A DNA stretch of 64,000 nt from positions 41,387 through 105,386 of the forward strand of contig NZ_VBUI01000017.1 in the NCBI RefSeq assembly GCF_005780185.1, written 5' to 3'. The number at the start of each line of letters is the position of its first letter. The stretch's first letter is position 1. Origin of the DNA: Halomonas urmiana (lineage in GTDB: Bacteria; Pseudomonadota; Gammaproteobacteria; Pseudomonadales; Halomonadaceae). A program made the translations under genes and the position numbers. Below, piece by piece: positions 50,468-57,968 of the stretch. The notes under the pieces were generated by a model, which was not told the DNA's origin, searched no databases, and saw only the letters and a list, made by a program, of their open reading frames with translations.

Positions 50468-50935
50468 TCAAAGGGTCGAGGCCAGGATGCCGTCGTCACG
50501 GCGGCCGCGCTGGCGGCTGGCGATCTCGAGGATCTCCTCGCGTCCGGCCAGCTGTCCCAGGGTGACCTTCTCGAGGAAGTCATGGATATGCTCGGACAGC
50601 TCGCACCACAGGTGGTGGGTCAGGCAGGTGTCGCCCTGCTGGCAGTCCGAGAGGCCGCCGCAGCGGGTGGAATCCACCGATTCGTTCACGGCCTGGATGA
50701 CCCGGGCCACGGTGATCTCCTCCGGCGCCATGGCCAGCAGGTAGCCGCCGCCCGGCCCGCGCACGCTGCCGACCAGCCCGTCGCGCCGCAGCCGCGCGAA
50801 CAGCTGCTCCAGGTAGGAGAGCGAGATCTCCTGGCGCTTGGAGATGTCGGCGAGGCTGATGGGGCCGGACTCGGCGTTCATGGCCAGGTCGAGCATGGCG
50901 GTGACGGCGTAGCGTCCCTTGGTGGTCAGGCGCAT
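50468..50935 (-). CDS. iscR: Rrf2-family regulator IscR
   Basis: A 155-residue transcription factor. The N-terminal winged helix ([36 protein letters not shown]) is followed by the [2Fe-2S] ligands C92, C98, C104 and H107 at IscR spacing. It senses Fe-S demand and represses the isc operon when loaded. Here it heads an iscR-iscS-iscA cluster. A promoter lies about 60 bp upstream; I did not find a convincing IscR type 1 dyad next to it. Confidence 0.96.
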   Translation of the reverse strand: MRLTTKGRYAVTAMLDLAMNAESGPISLADISKRQEISLSYLEQLFARLRRDGLVGSVRGPGGGYLLAMAPEEITVARVIQAVNESVDSTRCGGLSDCQQGDTCLTHHLWCELSEHIHDFLEKVTLGQLAGREEILEIASRQRGRRDDGILASTL

Positions 50936-50992
50936 GAGGAACTCACCTCGGCACCGACGCGCGGGTCGGCAGTCAATGTACGTGATCGGCCA

Positions 50993-51022
50993 TTATGATA
51001 AAGGCCGAGTATCATGGTCAAC
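50993..51022 (-). promoter_or_regulatory. Candidate iscR promoter
   Basis: On the minus strand TTGACC (51022-51017) and CATAAT (50998-50993) are 18 bp apart; each matches sigma-70 consensus at five of six. The -35 box overlaps the cysE stop codon region. Confidence 0.55.
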
Positions 51023-51926
51023 CATTACGCCGGCGAGGGGGCGTCTCCTGCGGCTGGTCCTGTTCCTGCTGGTCTTGCTCCTGCCGTGTGCGTGACCCGG
51101 GCGCGGCGTCGTCGTCCGGCCCCCGGGCCGGCGGGCAGCCGCCGTCGACGTCGTCGAGGATGTCGGCGAAGTCCTCGTCGCGCAGCTCCGGCAGGCGACC
51201 GTCGCGGTAGCTGGCGTCGACCTTGCGCAGGGTGGTGCACATGCGCTCGATGCGCTCATCCACGGCGTGCATGTGATCGAGCATCGCCTGGATCGAGCGG
51301 GCCACCGGGTCGGGCATGTCCTGGCTCACCCCGTAGGCGTCGAAGCCGAACTTGCGCCGCATCGCCTCGCGGCGTTCGGGGTCTACCGCGATCGCCTCGG
51401 CGTCGTCGGGCTCGCTGCGCTGGACCACCTTGCCCGGGATGCCGACTACGGTAGCGCCGGCCGGCACCTCCTTGGTGACCACCGCGTTGGAGCCGATCTT
51501 GGCGCCGGTGCCGACGCTGAAGGGGCCGAGGATCTTGGCGCCCGCGCCGACGATCACGCCGTCCTCGAGGGTGGGGTGGCGCTTGCCCTTGTTCCAGCTG
51601 GTGCCGCCCAGGGTCACGCCCTGATAGAGGGTGACGTCGTCGCCCACCTCGGCGGTCTCGCCGATCACCACGCCCATGCCGTGGTCGATGAAGAAGCGCC
51701 GGCCGATCGTCGCGCCGGGATGGATCTCGATGCCGGTCAGCAGGCGCGCCAGCTGCGACAGGGTGCGCGCCAGCCACTTGAGGTTCTTGCGCCACAGCCA
51801 ATGACTCAACCGATGCGCCAGCAAGGCGTGCAGCCCCGGGTAGTTGGTCAGCACTTCCAGGAAGTTACGGGCCGCCGGGTCGCGGGCGAATACGCTGTTG
51901 ATGTCCTCGCGCAGACGTTGAAGCAT
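51018..51926 (-). CDS. cysE: Serine O-acetyltransferase
   Basis: A 302-residue enzyme that makes O-acetylserine for cysteine synthesis. The hexapeptide-repeat domain is clear ([33 protein letters not shown], given here as a region at residues ~67-100, and [14 protein letters not shown]). It is the short type used by pseudomonads but carries an unusual tail after residue ~255 that is rich in D, E and Q ([14 protein letters not shown]). It lies between iscR and trmJ, as in pseudomonads; cysteine is also the substrate of IscS. Confidence 0.95.
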   Translation of the reverse strand: MLQRLREDINSVFARDPAARNFLEVLTNYPGLHALLAHRLSHWLWRKNLKWLARTLSQLARLLTGIEIHPGATIGRRFFIDHGMGVVIGETAEVGDDVTLYQGVTLGGTSWNKGKRHPTLEDGVIVGAGAKILGPFSVGTGAKIGSNAVVTKEVPAGATVVGIPGKVVQRSEPDDAEAIAVDPERREAMRRKFGFDAYGVSQDMPDPVARSIQAMLDHMHAVDERIERMCTTLRKVDASYRDGRLPELRDEDFADILDDVDGGCPPARGPDDDAAPGSRTRQEQDQQEQDQPQETPPRRRNG

Positions 51927-52007
51927 GCAGCGGTCCTTGGGTGGCGTGGCGAACGGGGAATGGCCTTCATAGTGGGGGCGCGCCGCGCCGGCTTCAAGGC
52001 GCGCGGC

Positions 52008-52772
52008 TCATTGCCCCCGGGCGTCGTCGCCCGGCGGGCGCTCGGCCTGCTGCTCGGTGGCGGTGAGGATGCCGCGCAGGATGTTGAGCTCCATGCGTTC
52101 GGGGCGCGCCCGCAGGGTGAAGCGGCGCAGCCGGGCCATCAGCTGGCGCGGCATGGCCGGGTCGTGGAAGCCGATGCCGATCAGGGTGCGCTCGAGGTGT
52201 TCGAAGTAGCGTTCGAGCTCCTCGTGGCTGGCCAGCGGCTGGGGCGGAGCCGCCTCGGCCGGCTCGCTCGCCTGCTGGCCGAGCCAGGCCTGGCGGCACT
52301 CGTAGGCCAGCACCTGCACCGCGGCGGCCAGGTTCAGGGAGCTGAAGTCGGGGTTGGTGGGGATGTGCACGTGGGCATGGCAACGCTGCAGCTCGGCGTT
52401 GGTGAGCCCGCTGTCCTCGCGGCCGAAGACCAGCGCCACCCGAGCCGCCGGGTCGGCGAGCTCCGTCGGCAGCCGCTCGCCCAGCGTCCGCGGCGTGATC
52501 ATCGGCCAGGGCAGGGTGCGTGAGCGGGCGCTGGCGCCGACCACCAGGGTGCAATCGCCCACCGCCTGCTCGAGGGTCTCGACCGTGCGCGCGCCGTGGA
52601 CGATATGGTCGGCCCCCGAGGCCCGCGAGACGGTGTCGGCGGTGAGCGGTTCGCAGCGCGGCGCCACCAGGGCCAGGTCGGAAAGCCCCATGTTGTGCAT
52701 GGCGCGGGCGGTGCCGCCGATGTTGCCGGGGTGGCTGGTGCCGATCAGGACGATGCGGATGCGCTCGAGCAT
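52008..52772 (-). CDS. trmJ: tRNA (cytidine/uridine-2'-O-)-methyltransferase TrmJ
   Basis: A 254-residue SPOUT enzyme that methylates the ribose of tRNA position 32. SPOUT motifs are GTSHPGNIGGTARAM, VALVFGREDSGLTNAEL and the knot segment DFSSLNLAAAVQVLAYE. A C-terminal helical domain follows (LERYFEHLERTLIGIGF). The ATG at 52772 is family-like; the 93-codon upstream extension overlaps suhB antisense and is rejected. It is divergent from suhB. Confidence 0.95.
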   Translation of the reverse strand: MLERIRIVLIGTSHPGNIGGTARAMHNMGLSDLALVAPRCEPLTADTVSRASGADHIVHGARTVETLEQAVGDCTLVVGASARSRTLPWPMITPRTLGERLPTELADPAARVALVFGREDSGLTNAELQRCHAHVHIPTNPDFSSLNLAAAVQVLAYECRQAWLGQQASEPAEAAPPQPLASHEELERYFEHLERTLIGIGFHDPAMPRQLMARLRRFTLRARPERMELNILRGILTATEQQAERPPGDDARGQ

Positions 52773-52812
52773 GGTGGGGGCCTGTGGATCCTGGGAGAAA
52801 CGGGGAGCGGCG

Positions 52813-52818
52813 ATTCTA
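52813..52818 (-). promoter_or_regulatory. Candidate extended -10 of trmJ
   Basis: On the minus strand TGCTAGAAT ends with TAGAAT at 52818-52813, about 40 bp before the trmJ start. The same TGCTAGNAT form faces suhB at 52862-52870. Confidence 0.4.
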
Positions 52819-52864
52819 GCATGGCGGCCGGTCGCCACGAATGGCGCATCCGATGCGCTTCTGC

Positions 52865-52870
52865 TAGGAT
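52865..52870 (+). promoter_or_regulatory. Candidate extended -10 of suhB
   Basis: TGCTAGGAT places TAGGAT at 52865-52870, 47 bp before the suhB ATG. No good -35 is visible, which is common for extended -10 promoters. Confidence 0.4.
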
Positions 52871-52917
52871 TCGCGCCGTTCCGTTCTTTAACACCACCGA
52901 CTCCCCAAGGCCCGATC

Positions 52918-53712
52918 ATGCATCCGATGGTCCAATTCGCCCTGCGTGCCGCACGCAGTGCCGGCGAACAATTCCTGCGCATCCGCGAGCGAATCGAGAA
53001 CTCCCACCAGGAGCCCAGCCTCGACCGCCTGCTCGAGGACGCCGCCCGCAACGCCGAGACGCTGATCGTTCGTCAGCTCGCCCGCGGCTACCCCCAGCAC
53101 GGCGTCCAGGGGCGCTTCACGCCCCATCGCCCCGGCGAGGGCGAAGGCGCTGACACCCTTTGGAAGATCGAACCCTTCCACGGCTACTCCGATCTCACCG
53201 TTGCCGCCCCCGGCTTCGCCATGTCGGTGGTGTGTCTCGTCAAGGGCCGCCCGGAGCACGCGGTGGTGATCTGCCCCTTCAGCGACGACGAATATCTGGC
53301 CAGCCGCGGTCGCGGTGCCCAGCTCAACGGCAAGCGCCTCCGCGTGACCAAGCCCACTGCCGTGAGCGGCACCCGCGTCGCCATGGGCCTGCCCGAGACC
53401 TGGCTGCGTCCGCGCTATCTGCCCTCCTACCTGACCCTGGTCCAGCAGCTCGGCCCGCAGATCGAGCAGCAGCGCGCCTCCGGCAGCGGCCTGCTCGACC
53501 TGGCCGACCTGGCCGCGGGGCGTGCGGATGCCGCCTTCGTGCTGGGCCTCGAGGAGCAGGACCTGCACGTCGGCTCGCTGCTGCTCAAGGAGAGCGGCGC
53601 GCTGATGGGCACGCCCGATGGCCAGCCCAGCGTCGAGGTCGAGGGGCGCCTGATGGCCGCCGGCCCGCGCCTCTACAAGGCCCTGGTGCAGCAGCTCAAG
53701 CCGCACTTCTGA
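52918..53712 (+). CDS. suhB: SuhB/inositol-monophosphatase family protein with degenerate active site
   Basis: A 264-residue orthologue of SuhB by position (next to trmJ-cysE-iscR, as in pseudomonads) and by overall sequence: FALRAARSAGEQFLR, EYLASRGRGAQLNGKRLRV and DLADLAAGRADAAF are clearly SuhB. The metal-binding residues are changed. The usual Glu-Glu pair is R66-F67, and the DPLDGTTN loop reads EPFHGYSD with E85 and H88 in place of both aspartates. Only D215, the last metal aspartate, remains. It is therefore unlikely to be an active phosphatase. SuhB of E. coli also works as a Nus-factor partner in rRNA transcription, a role that does not need catalysis, and this could be what is kept here (inference). 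Confidence 0.88.
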   Translation: MHPMVQFALRAARSAGEQFLRIRERIENSHQEPSLDRLLEDAARNAETLIVRQLARGYPQHGVQGRFTPHRPGEGEGADTLWKIEPFHGYSDLTVAAPGFAMSVVCLVKGRPEHAVVICPFSDDEYLASRGRGAQLNGKRLRVTKPTAVSGTRVAMGLPETWLRPRYLPSYLTLVQQLGPQIEQQRASGSGLLDLADLAAGRADAAFVLGLEEQDLHVGSLLLKESGALMGTPDGQPSVEVEGRLMAAGPRLYKALVQQLKPHF

Positions 53713-53744
53713 GCCGCGGCGCCTGACCACGTCGGCGGATGACG

Positions 53745-53777
53745 AGACGCCCCCATGGCCCTGCCGTGGGGGCGTCT
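53745..53777. terminator. Bidirectional terminator between suhB and trpI
   Basis: A 14-bp stem with one G.T pair (53745-53758 with 53764-53777) and a 5-nt loop, 33 bp after suhB. It ends GTCTTGCGTTG on the plus strand. The convergent trpI gene lies beyond it. Confidence 0.7.
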
Positions 53778-53879
53778 TGCGTTGTGAGAAGGGCGATCAT
53801 TGTAAGGAGGCCTACAGACGCACGACGTGCCCCGATGCGGCCGGCGAGGCGGGATGGCGGGCGGTGCGTTGTCGGGTCG

Positions 53880-54767
53880 TCAGGCGGGGGAGCGGTCCAG
53901 TTCCCGTGTCAGCCACTCGACCAGCCGCGCGAGGTCCCGCCGAGGCGCGCCCGGCGGCAACCACAGGCCGAGCCGGGCCGGTGTCTCGATGAAGCCCCAG
54001 GGCGCGATCAGCCGCCCGGTACGCAGGTCCTCCTCCACCAGGTAGGACGGTGCGATGGCGACGCCCAGGCCCACCAGGGCCGCCTCGAGCATGTAGTGAA
54101 GGTGCTCGAACGACTGGTCATGGCGCATCGCGGCGGGGTCCAGCCCCTGGGCCGCGAACCACTGCGACCAGGCCTGGGGGCGCGACTGGGTATGCAGCAT
54201 CGGCAGCCTCGTCAGGTCGGTGGTAGCGGGATCGGGGACGTCGAGCCGTTCCGGCGCCAGCACCGGCCCCATGCGCTCCGGCGCCAGTTCGACCACCCGC
54301 ACCTCAGTGGGCCAGGGCGGCTCGGCGAAGCGCAGCACGGCGTCCACCTCGGTGCCGAGACGGCCTGCCACCTCCTCGTCGGCGGTGAGGTGAAGGTTCA
54401 GTTCCGGGCACTGCGCCTTCAGCCGGTCCAGCCGGGGGATGAACCAGCGGGCGAGGAAGCTGCCGGGACAGCCGAGCACCAGCGGCGCCTCCGAGGCGCG
54501 TCGGCGCAGCTGGGTGCAGGCCTGGCCGAGCCGCTCGAAGGCCGGTGAGGTCGAGGCGCGCAGCAGCTCGCCCTCCTGAGTCAGCGCCAGCCCGCGGCCC
54601 TGGCGCCGGAACAGCGTCACCCCGAGCTGCGCCTCGAGCTGCTTGAGCTGGCGGCTGACCGCGCCATGGGTGACATGGAGGGCCTCCGCGGCGCGCGTGA
54701 CGCTCAGCGTGCGGGCCGTCTCGTCGAAGGCGCGCAGGGCATTCAGCGAGGGCAGTCGATCACTCAA
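53880..54767 (-). CDS. trpI: LysR-family regulator, TrpI-like
   Basis: A 295-residue LysR-type regulator. The N-terminal winged helix is LPSLNALRAFDETARTLSV with the recognition region RAAEALHVTHGAVSRQL; the effector domain follows. It is transcribed divergently from trpBA, the arrangement of pseudomonad TrpI, which activates trpBA in response to indoleglycerol phosphate. That identity is inferred mainly from position, since GcvA-like relatives are similar. The start is TTG at 54767, supported by AGGAG seven bases upstream and by the standard N-terminus. Confidence 0.87.
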   Translation of the reverse strand: MSDRLPSLNALRAFDETARTLSVTRAAEALHVTHGAVSRQLKQLEAQLGVTLFRRQGRGLALTQEGELLRASTSPAFERLGQACTQLRRRASEAPLVLGCPGSFLARWFIPRLDRLKAQCPELNLHLTADEEVAGRLGTEVDAVLRFAEPPWPTEVRVVELAPERMGPVLAPERLDVPDPATTDLTRLPMLHTQSRPQAWSQWFAAQGLDPAAMRHDQSFEHLHYMLEAALVGLGVAIAPSYLVEEDLRTGRLIAPWGFIETPARLGLWLPPGAPRRDLARLVEWLTRELDRSPA

Positions 54768-54801
54768 GACGGGCTCCTGACATGTCAGCTTTTCTCACAG
54801 G

Positions 54802-54822
54802 TTAGCGCGCAATGATCGCTTA
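54802..54822. promoter_or_regulatory. Candidate TrpI operator
   Basis: TTAGCG (54802-54807) and CGCTTA (54817-54822) form an interrupted dyad (perfect core AGCG-N9-CGCT) midway between trpI and trpB. LysR regulators bind such dyads. A -10-like TATCTT follows at 54844-54849 with no good -35, as expected for an activated promoter. Confidence 0.4.
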
Positions 54823-54882
54823 TTACAGGGCCGTGGCGCGATGTATCTTGGTGGCCAACCCCACCAGCCAGGAGTCGTCACC

Positions 54883-56103
54883 ATGGGTCTGCCGCACCCG
54901 ACTGCCGAACTCGCCCCCGATGCCGATGGATTCTTCGGCCGCTTCGGCGGCCGCTTCGTCGCGGAAACCCTGATGCCGCTGATCCTCGAGCTTCAGGCGG
55001 CCTATGAGTCGGCGAAGCAGGATCCCGATTTCCACGCCGAGCTGGAGGCACTGCGCCGCGACTACATCGGGCGCGAGAGCCCGCTCTACTTCGCCGAGCG
55101 GCTGACCGAGCAGCTGGGCGGCGCCCGGATCTACCTCAAGCGCGAAGACCTGATGCATACCGGCGCGCACAAGATCAACAACTGCATCGGCCAGGTGCTG
55201 CTCGCCCGTCGCATGGGCAAGAAGCGCATCATCGCCGAGACCGGGGCCGGTATGCACGGCGTGGCCACCGCCACCGTGGCCGCCCGCTTCGGCCTGGAAT
55301 GCATCATCTACATGGGCAGCACCGACATCGACCGCCAGCTGCCCAACGTGCAGCGCATGAAACTTCTAGGCGCCAAGGTGATCCCGGTGACCAGCGGTAC
55401 CGGCACCCTGAAGGACGCGATGAACGATGCCCTGCGCGACTGGGTGACCAACGTGGCGGACACCTTCTACATCATCGGCACCGTGGCCGGCCCCCATCCC
55501 TATCCGGCCATGGTGCGTGACTTCCAGTCGGTGATCGGTCGCGAGGTGCGCGAACAGATGGTCGCAAAGGAGGGCCGGCTGCCGGACTCCCTGGTGGCCT
55601 GCATCGGCGGCGGCTCCAACGCCATGGGCCTGTTCCATCCGTTCCTCGAGGACAGGGACGTGCGGTTGATCGGCGTGGAGGCCGCGGGCGAGGGGCTGGA
55701 CACCGGCAAGCACGCCGCCAGCCTGCAGGGCGGCAGCCCCGGCGTGCTGCACGGCAACCGGACCTTCCTGCTGCAGTCCGCCGAGGGGCAGATCACGGAC
55801 GCGCACTCCATCTCGGCGGGGCTCGACTACCCGGGCATCGGCCCCGAGCACGCCTGGCTGCACGAGGCCGGCCGGGCCGAGTATGTCGCCGTGACCGATG
55901 ACGAGGCGCTGGAGGCCTTCAAGACCCTGTGCCGCCTGGAAGGCATCATCCCGGCACTGGAGACCGCTCACGCCATCGCCCATGCGATCAAGCTGGCGCC
56001 GACCCTGCCGGCCGATCACCTGATGGTGCTGAACCTGAGTGGACGGGGCGACAAGGACATGGCCACCGTCACCGACCACCTGGCCGACGAGCTGGCCGAC
56101 TGA
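54883..56103 (+). CDS. trpB: Tryptophan synthase beta chain
   Basis: A 406-residue PLP enzyme that joins indole and serine into tryptophan. The PLP lysine is K97 in [10 protein letters not shown]. The phosphate-binding loop is GGGSNAMG, and [12 protein letters not shown] carries the catalytic glutamate. The ATG at 54883 has AGGAG eight bases upstream; the frame is open 14 codons further but that ATG lies near the presumed promoter. trpA follows by 11 bp. Confidence 0.98.
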   Translation: MGLPHPTAELAPDADGFFGRFGGRFVAETLMPLILELQAAYESAKQDPDFHAELEALRRDYIGRESPLYFAERLTEQLGGARIYLKREDLMHTGAHKINNCIGQVLLARRMGKKRIIAETGAGMHGVATATVAARFGLECIIYMGSTDIDRQLPNVQRMKLLGAKVIPVTSGTGTLKDAMNDALRDWVTNVADTFYIIGTVAGPHPYPAMVRDFQSVIGREVREQMVAKEGRLPDSLVACIGGGSNAMGLFHPFLEDRDVRLIGVEAAGEGLDTGKHAASLQGGSPGVLHGNRTFLLQSAEGQITDAHSISAGLDYPGIGPEHAWLHEAGRAEYVAVTDDEALEAFKTLCRLEGIIPALETAHAIAHAIKLAPTLPADHLMVLNLSGRGDKDMATVTDHLADELAD

Positions 56104-56114
56104 GGAGAAAGGCG

Positions 56115-56954
56115 ATGACCCAACGCCACGACCGTATCTCACGCCGCTTCAATGAACTCAAGGCCGCCGACCGCGCCGGCCTCGTCACCTTCATCAGCGC
56201 CGGCGATCCCGACTACGACACCAGCCTCGAGACCCTGCTGGCCCTGCCCGAGGCGGGCGCCGACGTGATCGAGCTGGGCATGCCGTTCACCGATCCGATG
56301 GCCGACGGCCCGTCCATCCAGGCCGCCACGCTGCGTGCCCTGAAGGGCGGGCAGGACATGCGCAAGACGCTGTCCATGGTGCGCACCCTGCGCGAGCGTG
56401 ATGACGCCACGCCGGTGGTGCTGATGGGCTACTACAACCCCATCTACTGCATGGGCGTCGAGGCCTTCCTGGCCGAGGCCGCCGAGGCCGGCGTGGACGG
56501 GCTGATCGTGGTCGATCTGCCACCGGAGCACGACGCGGAGCTGTGCCTGCCGACCCGGGCTCACGGCCTCGACTTCATTCGCCTGGCGACGCCAACCACC
56601 GATGCAAAACGCCTGCCGCTGGTGCTGCAGAACACCTCGGGCTTCCTCTATTACGTCTCCAGCACCGGCGTGACCGGCGCCGCCGCGCCGTCCGCCGAGC
56701 GCGTGGCGCAGGAAGTCGAGGCCATCCGCACGCACACCGCGCTACCGATCGGCGTCGGCTTCGGCATCCGCACCCCGGAGCAGGCCGAGTGCATCGCCCG
56801 CTTCGCCGACGCGGTGGTGGTCGGCTCGGCGCTGACCGACAGCGTTGCCCGGGCCGAGAGCCCCGCCGAGGCCTCGCGCAGCGTGCTCGAGCTGACCCGC
56901 TCGCTTTCCGCTGCCGTGCGCCGTGCCCGCGAGACGGCATCCCTCGAGGCGTGA
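56115..56954 (+). CDS. trpA: Tryptophan synthase alpha chain
   Basis: A 279-residue TIM barrel that cleaves indoleglycerol phosphate and channels indole to TrpB. The catalytic residues are E53 and D64 in [15 protein letters not shown], equivalent to E49 and D60 in E. coli. [11 protein letters not shown] and [11 protein letters not shown] bind substrate phosphate. GAGGAGAAAGGCG precedes the ATG. Tandem hairpins follow the stop. Confidence 0.98.
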   Translation: MTQRHDRISRRFNELKAADRAGLVTFISAGDPDYDTSLETLLALPEAGADVIELGMPFTDPMADGPSIQAATLRALKGGQDMRKTLSMVRTLRERDDATPVVLMGYYNPIYCMGVEAFLAEAAEAGVDGLIVVDLPPEHDAELCLPTRAHGLDFIRLATPTTDAKRLPLVLQNTSGFLYYVSSTGVTGAAAPSAERVAQEVEAIRTHTALPIGVGFGIRTPEQAECIARFADAVVVGSALTDSVARAESPAEASRSVLELTRSLSAAVRRARETASLEA

Positions 56955-56956
56955 TC

Positions 56957-57011
56957 TGAGGCTTCGAGCCTCACCTTACAGCGAAGAAAGCCACCCCGCA
57001 GGGTGGCTTTC
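56957..57011. terminator. Tandem hairpins after trpA
   Basis: A 7-bp hairpin with a 3-nt loop (56957-56973) is followed by a perfect 11-bp stem with a 4-nt loop (56986-56996 with 57001-57011). The second ends GGCTTTC on the plus strand and GGCTTTCTTCG on the minus strand, so it can serve both trpBA and the convergent secF. Confidence 0.7.
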
Positions 57012-57035
57012 AGGTGGGCGTGAGAAGGGCCGCCG

Positions 57036-57959
57036 TCAGGGCAGCTCCTCGGCCTCCGGATCCTCCTTCTTGGCGGGGATCAGGTCCTCGCGCGAGAGCT
57101 TCAGCGGCAGCAGCAGTGCCCCTGAGACGTAGATGGAGGAGAAGGTGCCGACCACCACGCCGAGGATCAGCGCCACCGCGAAGTAGTGGATCATGTCGCC
57201 GCCGAGGATCACCAGCGCCAGCAGCACCAGCAGGGTGGTGCCGGAGGTCGCCAGGGTGCGCGACAGGGTCTGGTTGATCGCCTCGTTGAAGATGGTCGGC
57301 ATGTCATCGATCCGCGACTTGCGGATGTTCTCGCGGATGCGGTCGTAGACCACGATGGTGTCGTTGAGCGAGTAGCCGATCACCGCCAGCACCGCCGCCA
57401 GCACCGTGAGGTCGAACTCGAAGCCGAACAGCGCGAAGGCGCCGACCACGATGATCACGTCGTGGAGCAGCGCCAGCAGGGCGCCCACGGCGAACTTGTA
57501 CTGGAAGCGCGCCGCAACGTAGAGCATCACGATGCCCAGCGCCACCAGCATGCCCATGCCGCTCTGGTCGCGCAGCTGGTCGCCCACCTGGGCGCCGACG
57601 AACTCGGCGCGCACCAGCGAGACGTCGTTGCCGGCGTCCTTCAGCAGCGCCACCACCTGGTCGCCGACGCCGGCCTCGAAGGCATGTTGCAGGCGGATCA
57701 GCACCTCGGTGGAGGCGCCGAAGGTCTGCACCGCGACGTCCTGGAAGCCGGCGCCCTCGAGGGCCTGGCGCACCGTCTCCAGCGCCGGCGCGCTGGCGAA
57801 GCGGACCTCGACCAGGGTGCCACCGGTGAAGTCGAGGCCCAGGTTGAGCCCCAGCGTCAGCAGCGCGACCACCGCGGCCAGCAGCATCGCCACCGAGACC
57901 GCGAAGGCGATCCGGCGCTTGCCCATGAAGTCGAACTGTCGTTGTATCAGGGATTTCAT
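57036..57959 (-). CDS. secF: Protein translocase subunit SecF
   Basis: A 307-residue inner-membrane protein with six transmembrane helices. The first helix starts at RRIAFAVSVAM; the D1-like motif LGLDFTGGTLVEVRF follows. The later helices include VIGYSLNDTIVVYDRIREN, the SecF signature. With SecD it uses the proton (or sodium) gradient to aid protein export. The ATG at 57959 has AGAGG upstream; a GTG two codons earlier is possible. secD lies 9 bp upstream. Confidence 0.97.
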   Translation of the reverse strand: MKSLIQRQFDFMGKRRIAFAVSVAMLLAAVVALLTLGLNLGLDFTGGTLVEVRFASAPALETVRQALEGAGFQDVAVQTFGASTEVLIRLQHAFEAGVGDQVVALLKDAGNDVSLVRAEFVGAQVGDQLRDQSGMGMLVALGIVMLYVAARFQYKFAVGALLALLHDVIIVVGAFALFGFEFDLTVLAAVLAVIGYSLNDTIVVYDRIRENIRKSRIDDMPTIFNEAINQTLSRTLATSGTTLLVLLALVILGGDMIHYFAVALILGVVVGTFSSIYVSGALLLPLKLSREDLIPAKKEDPEAEELP

Positions 57960-57968
57960 AGGCACCTC

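Noticed and set aside
50936..50992. IscR type 1 operator next to iscR
   Set aside because: TGACTG occurs near 50970 on the minus strand, but no second half-site at the right spacing was found.
54768..54882. Tryptophan leader peptide or attenuator before trpB
   Set aside because: No short ORF with tandem Trp codons and no terminator/antiterminator pair is present; control by TrpI is more likely.
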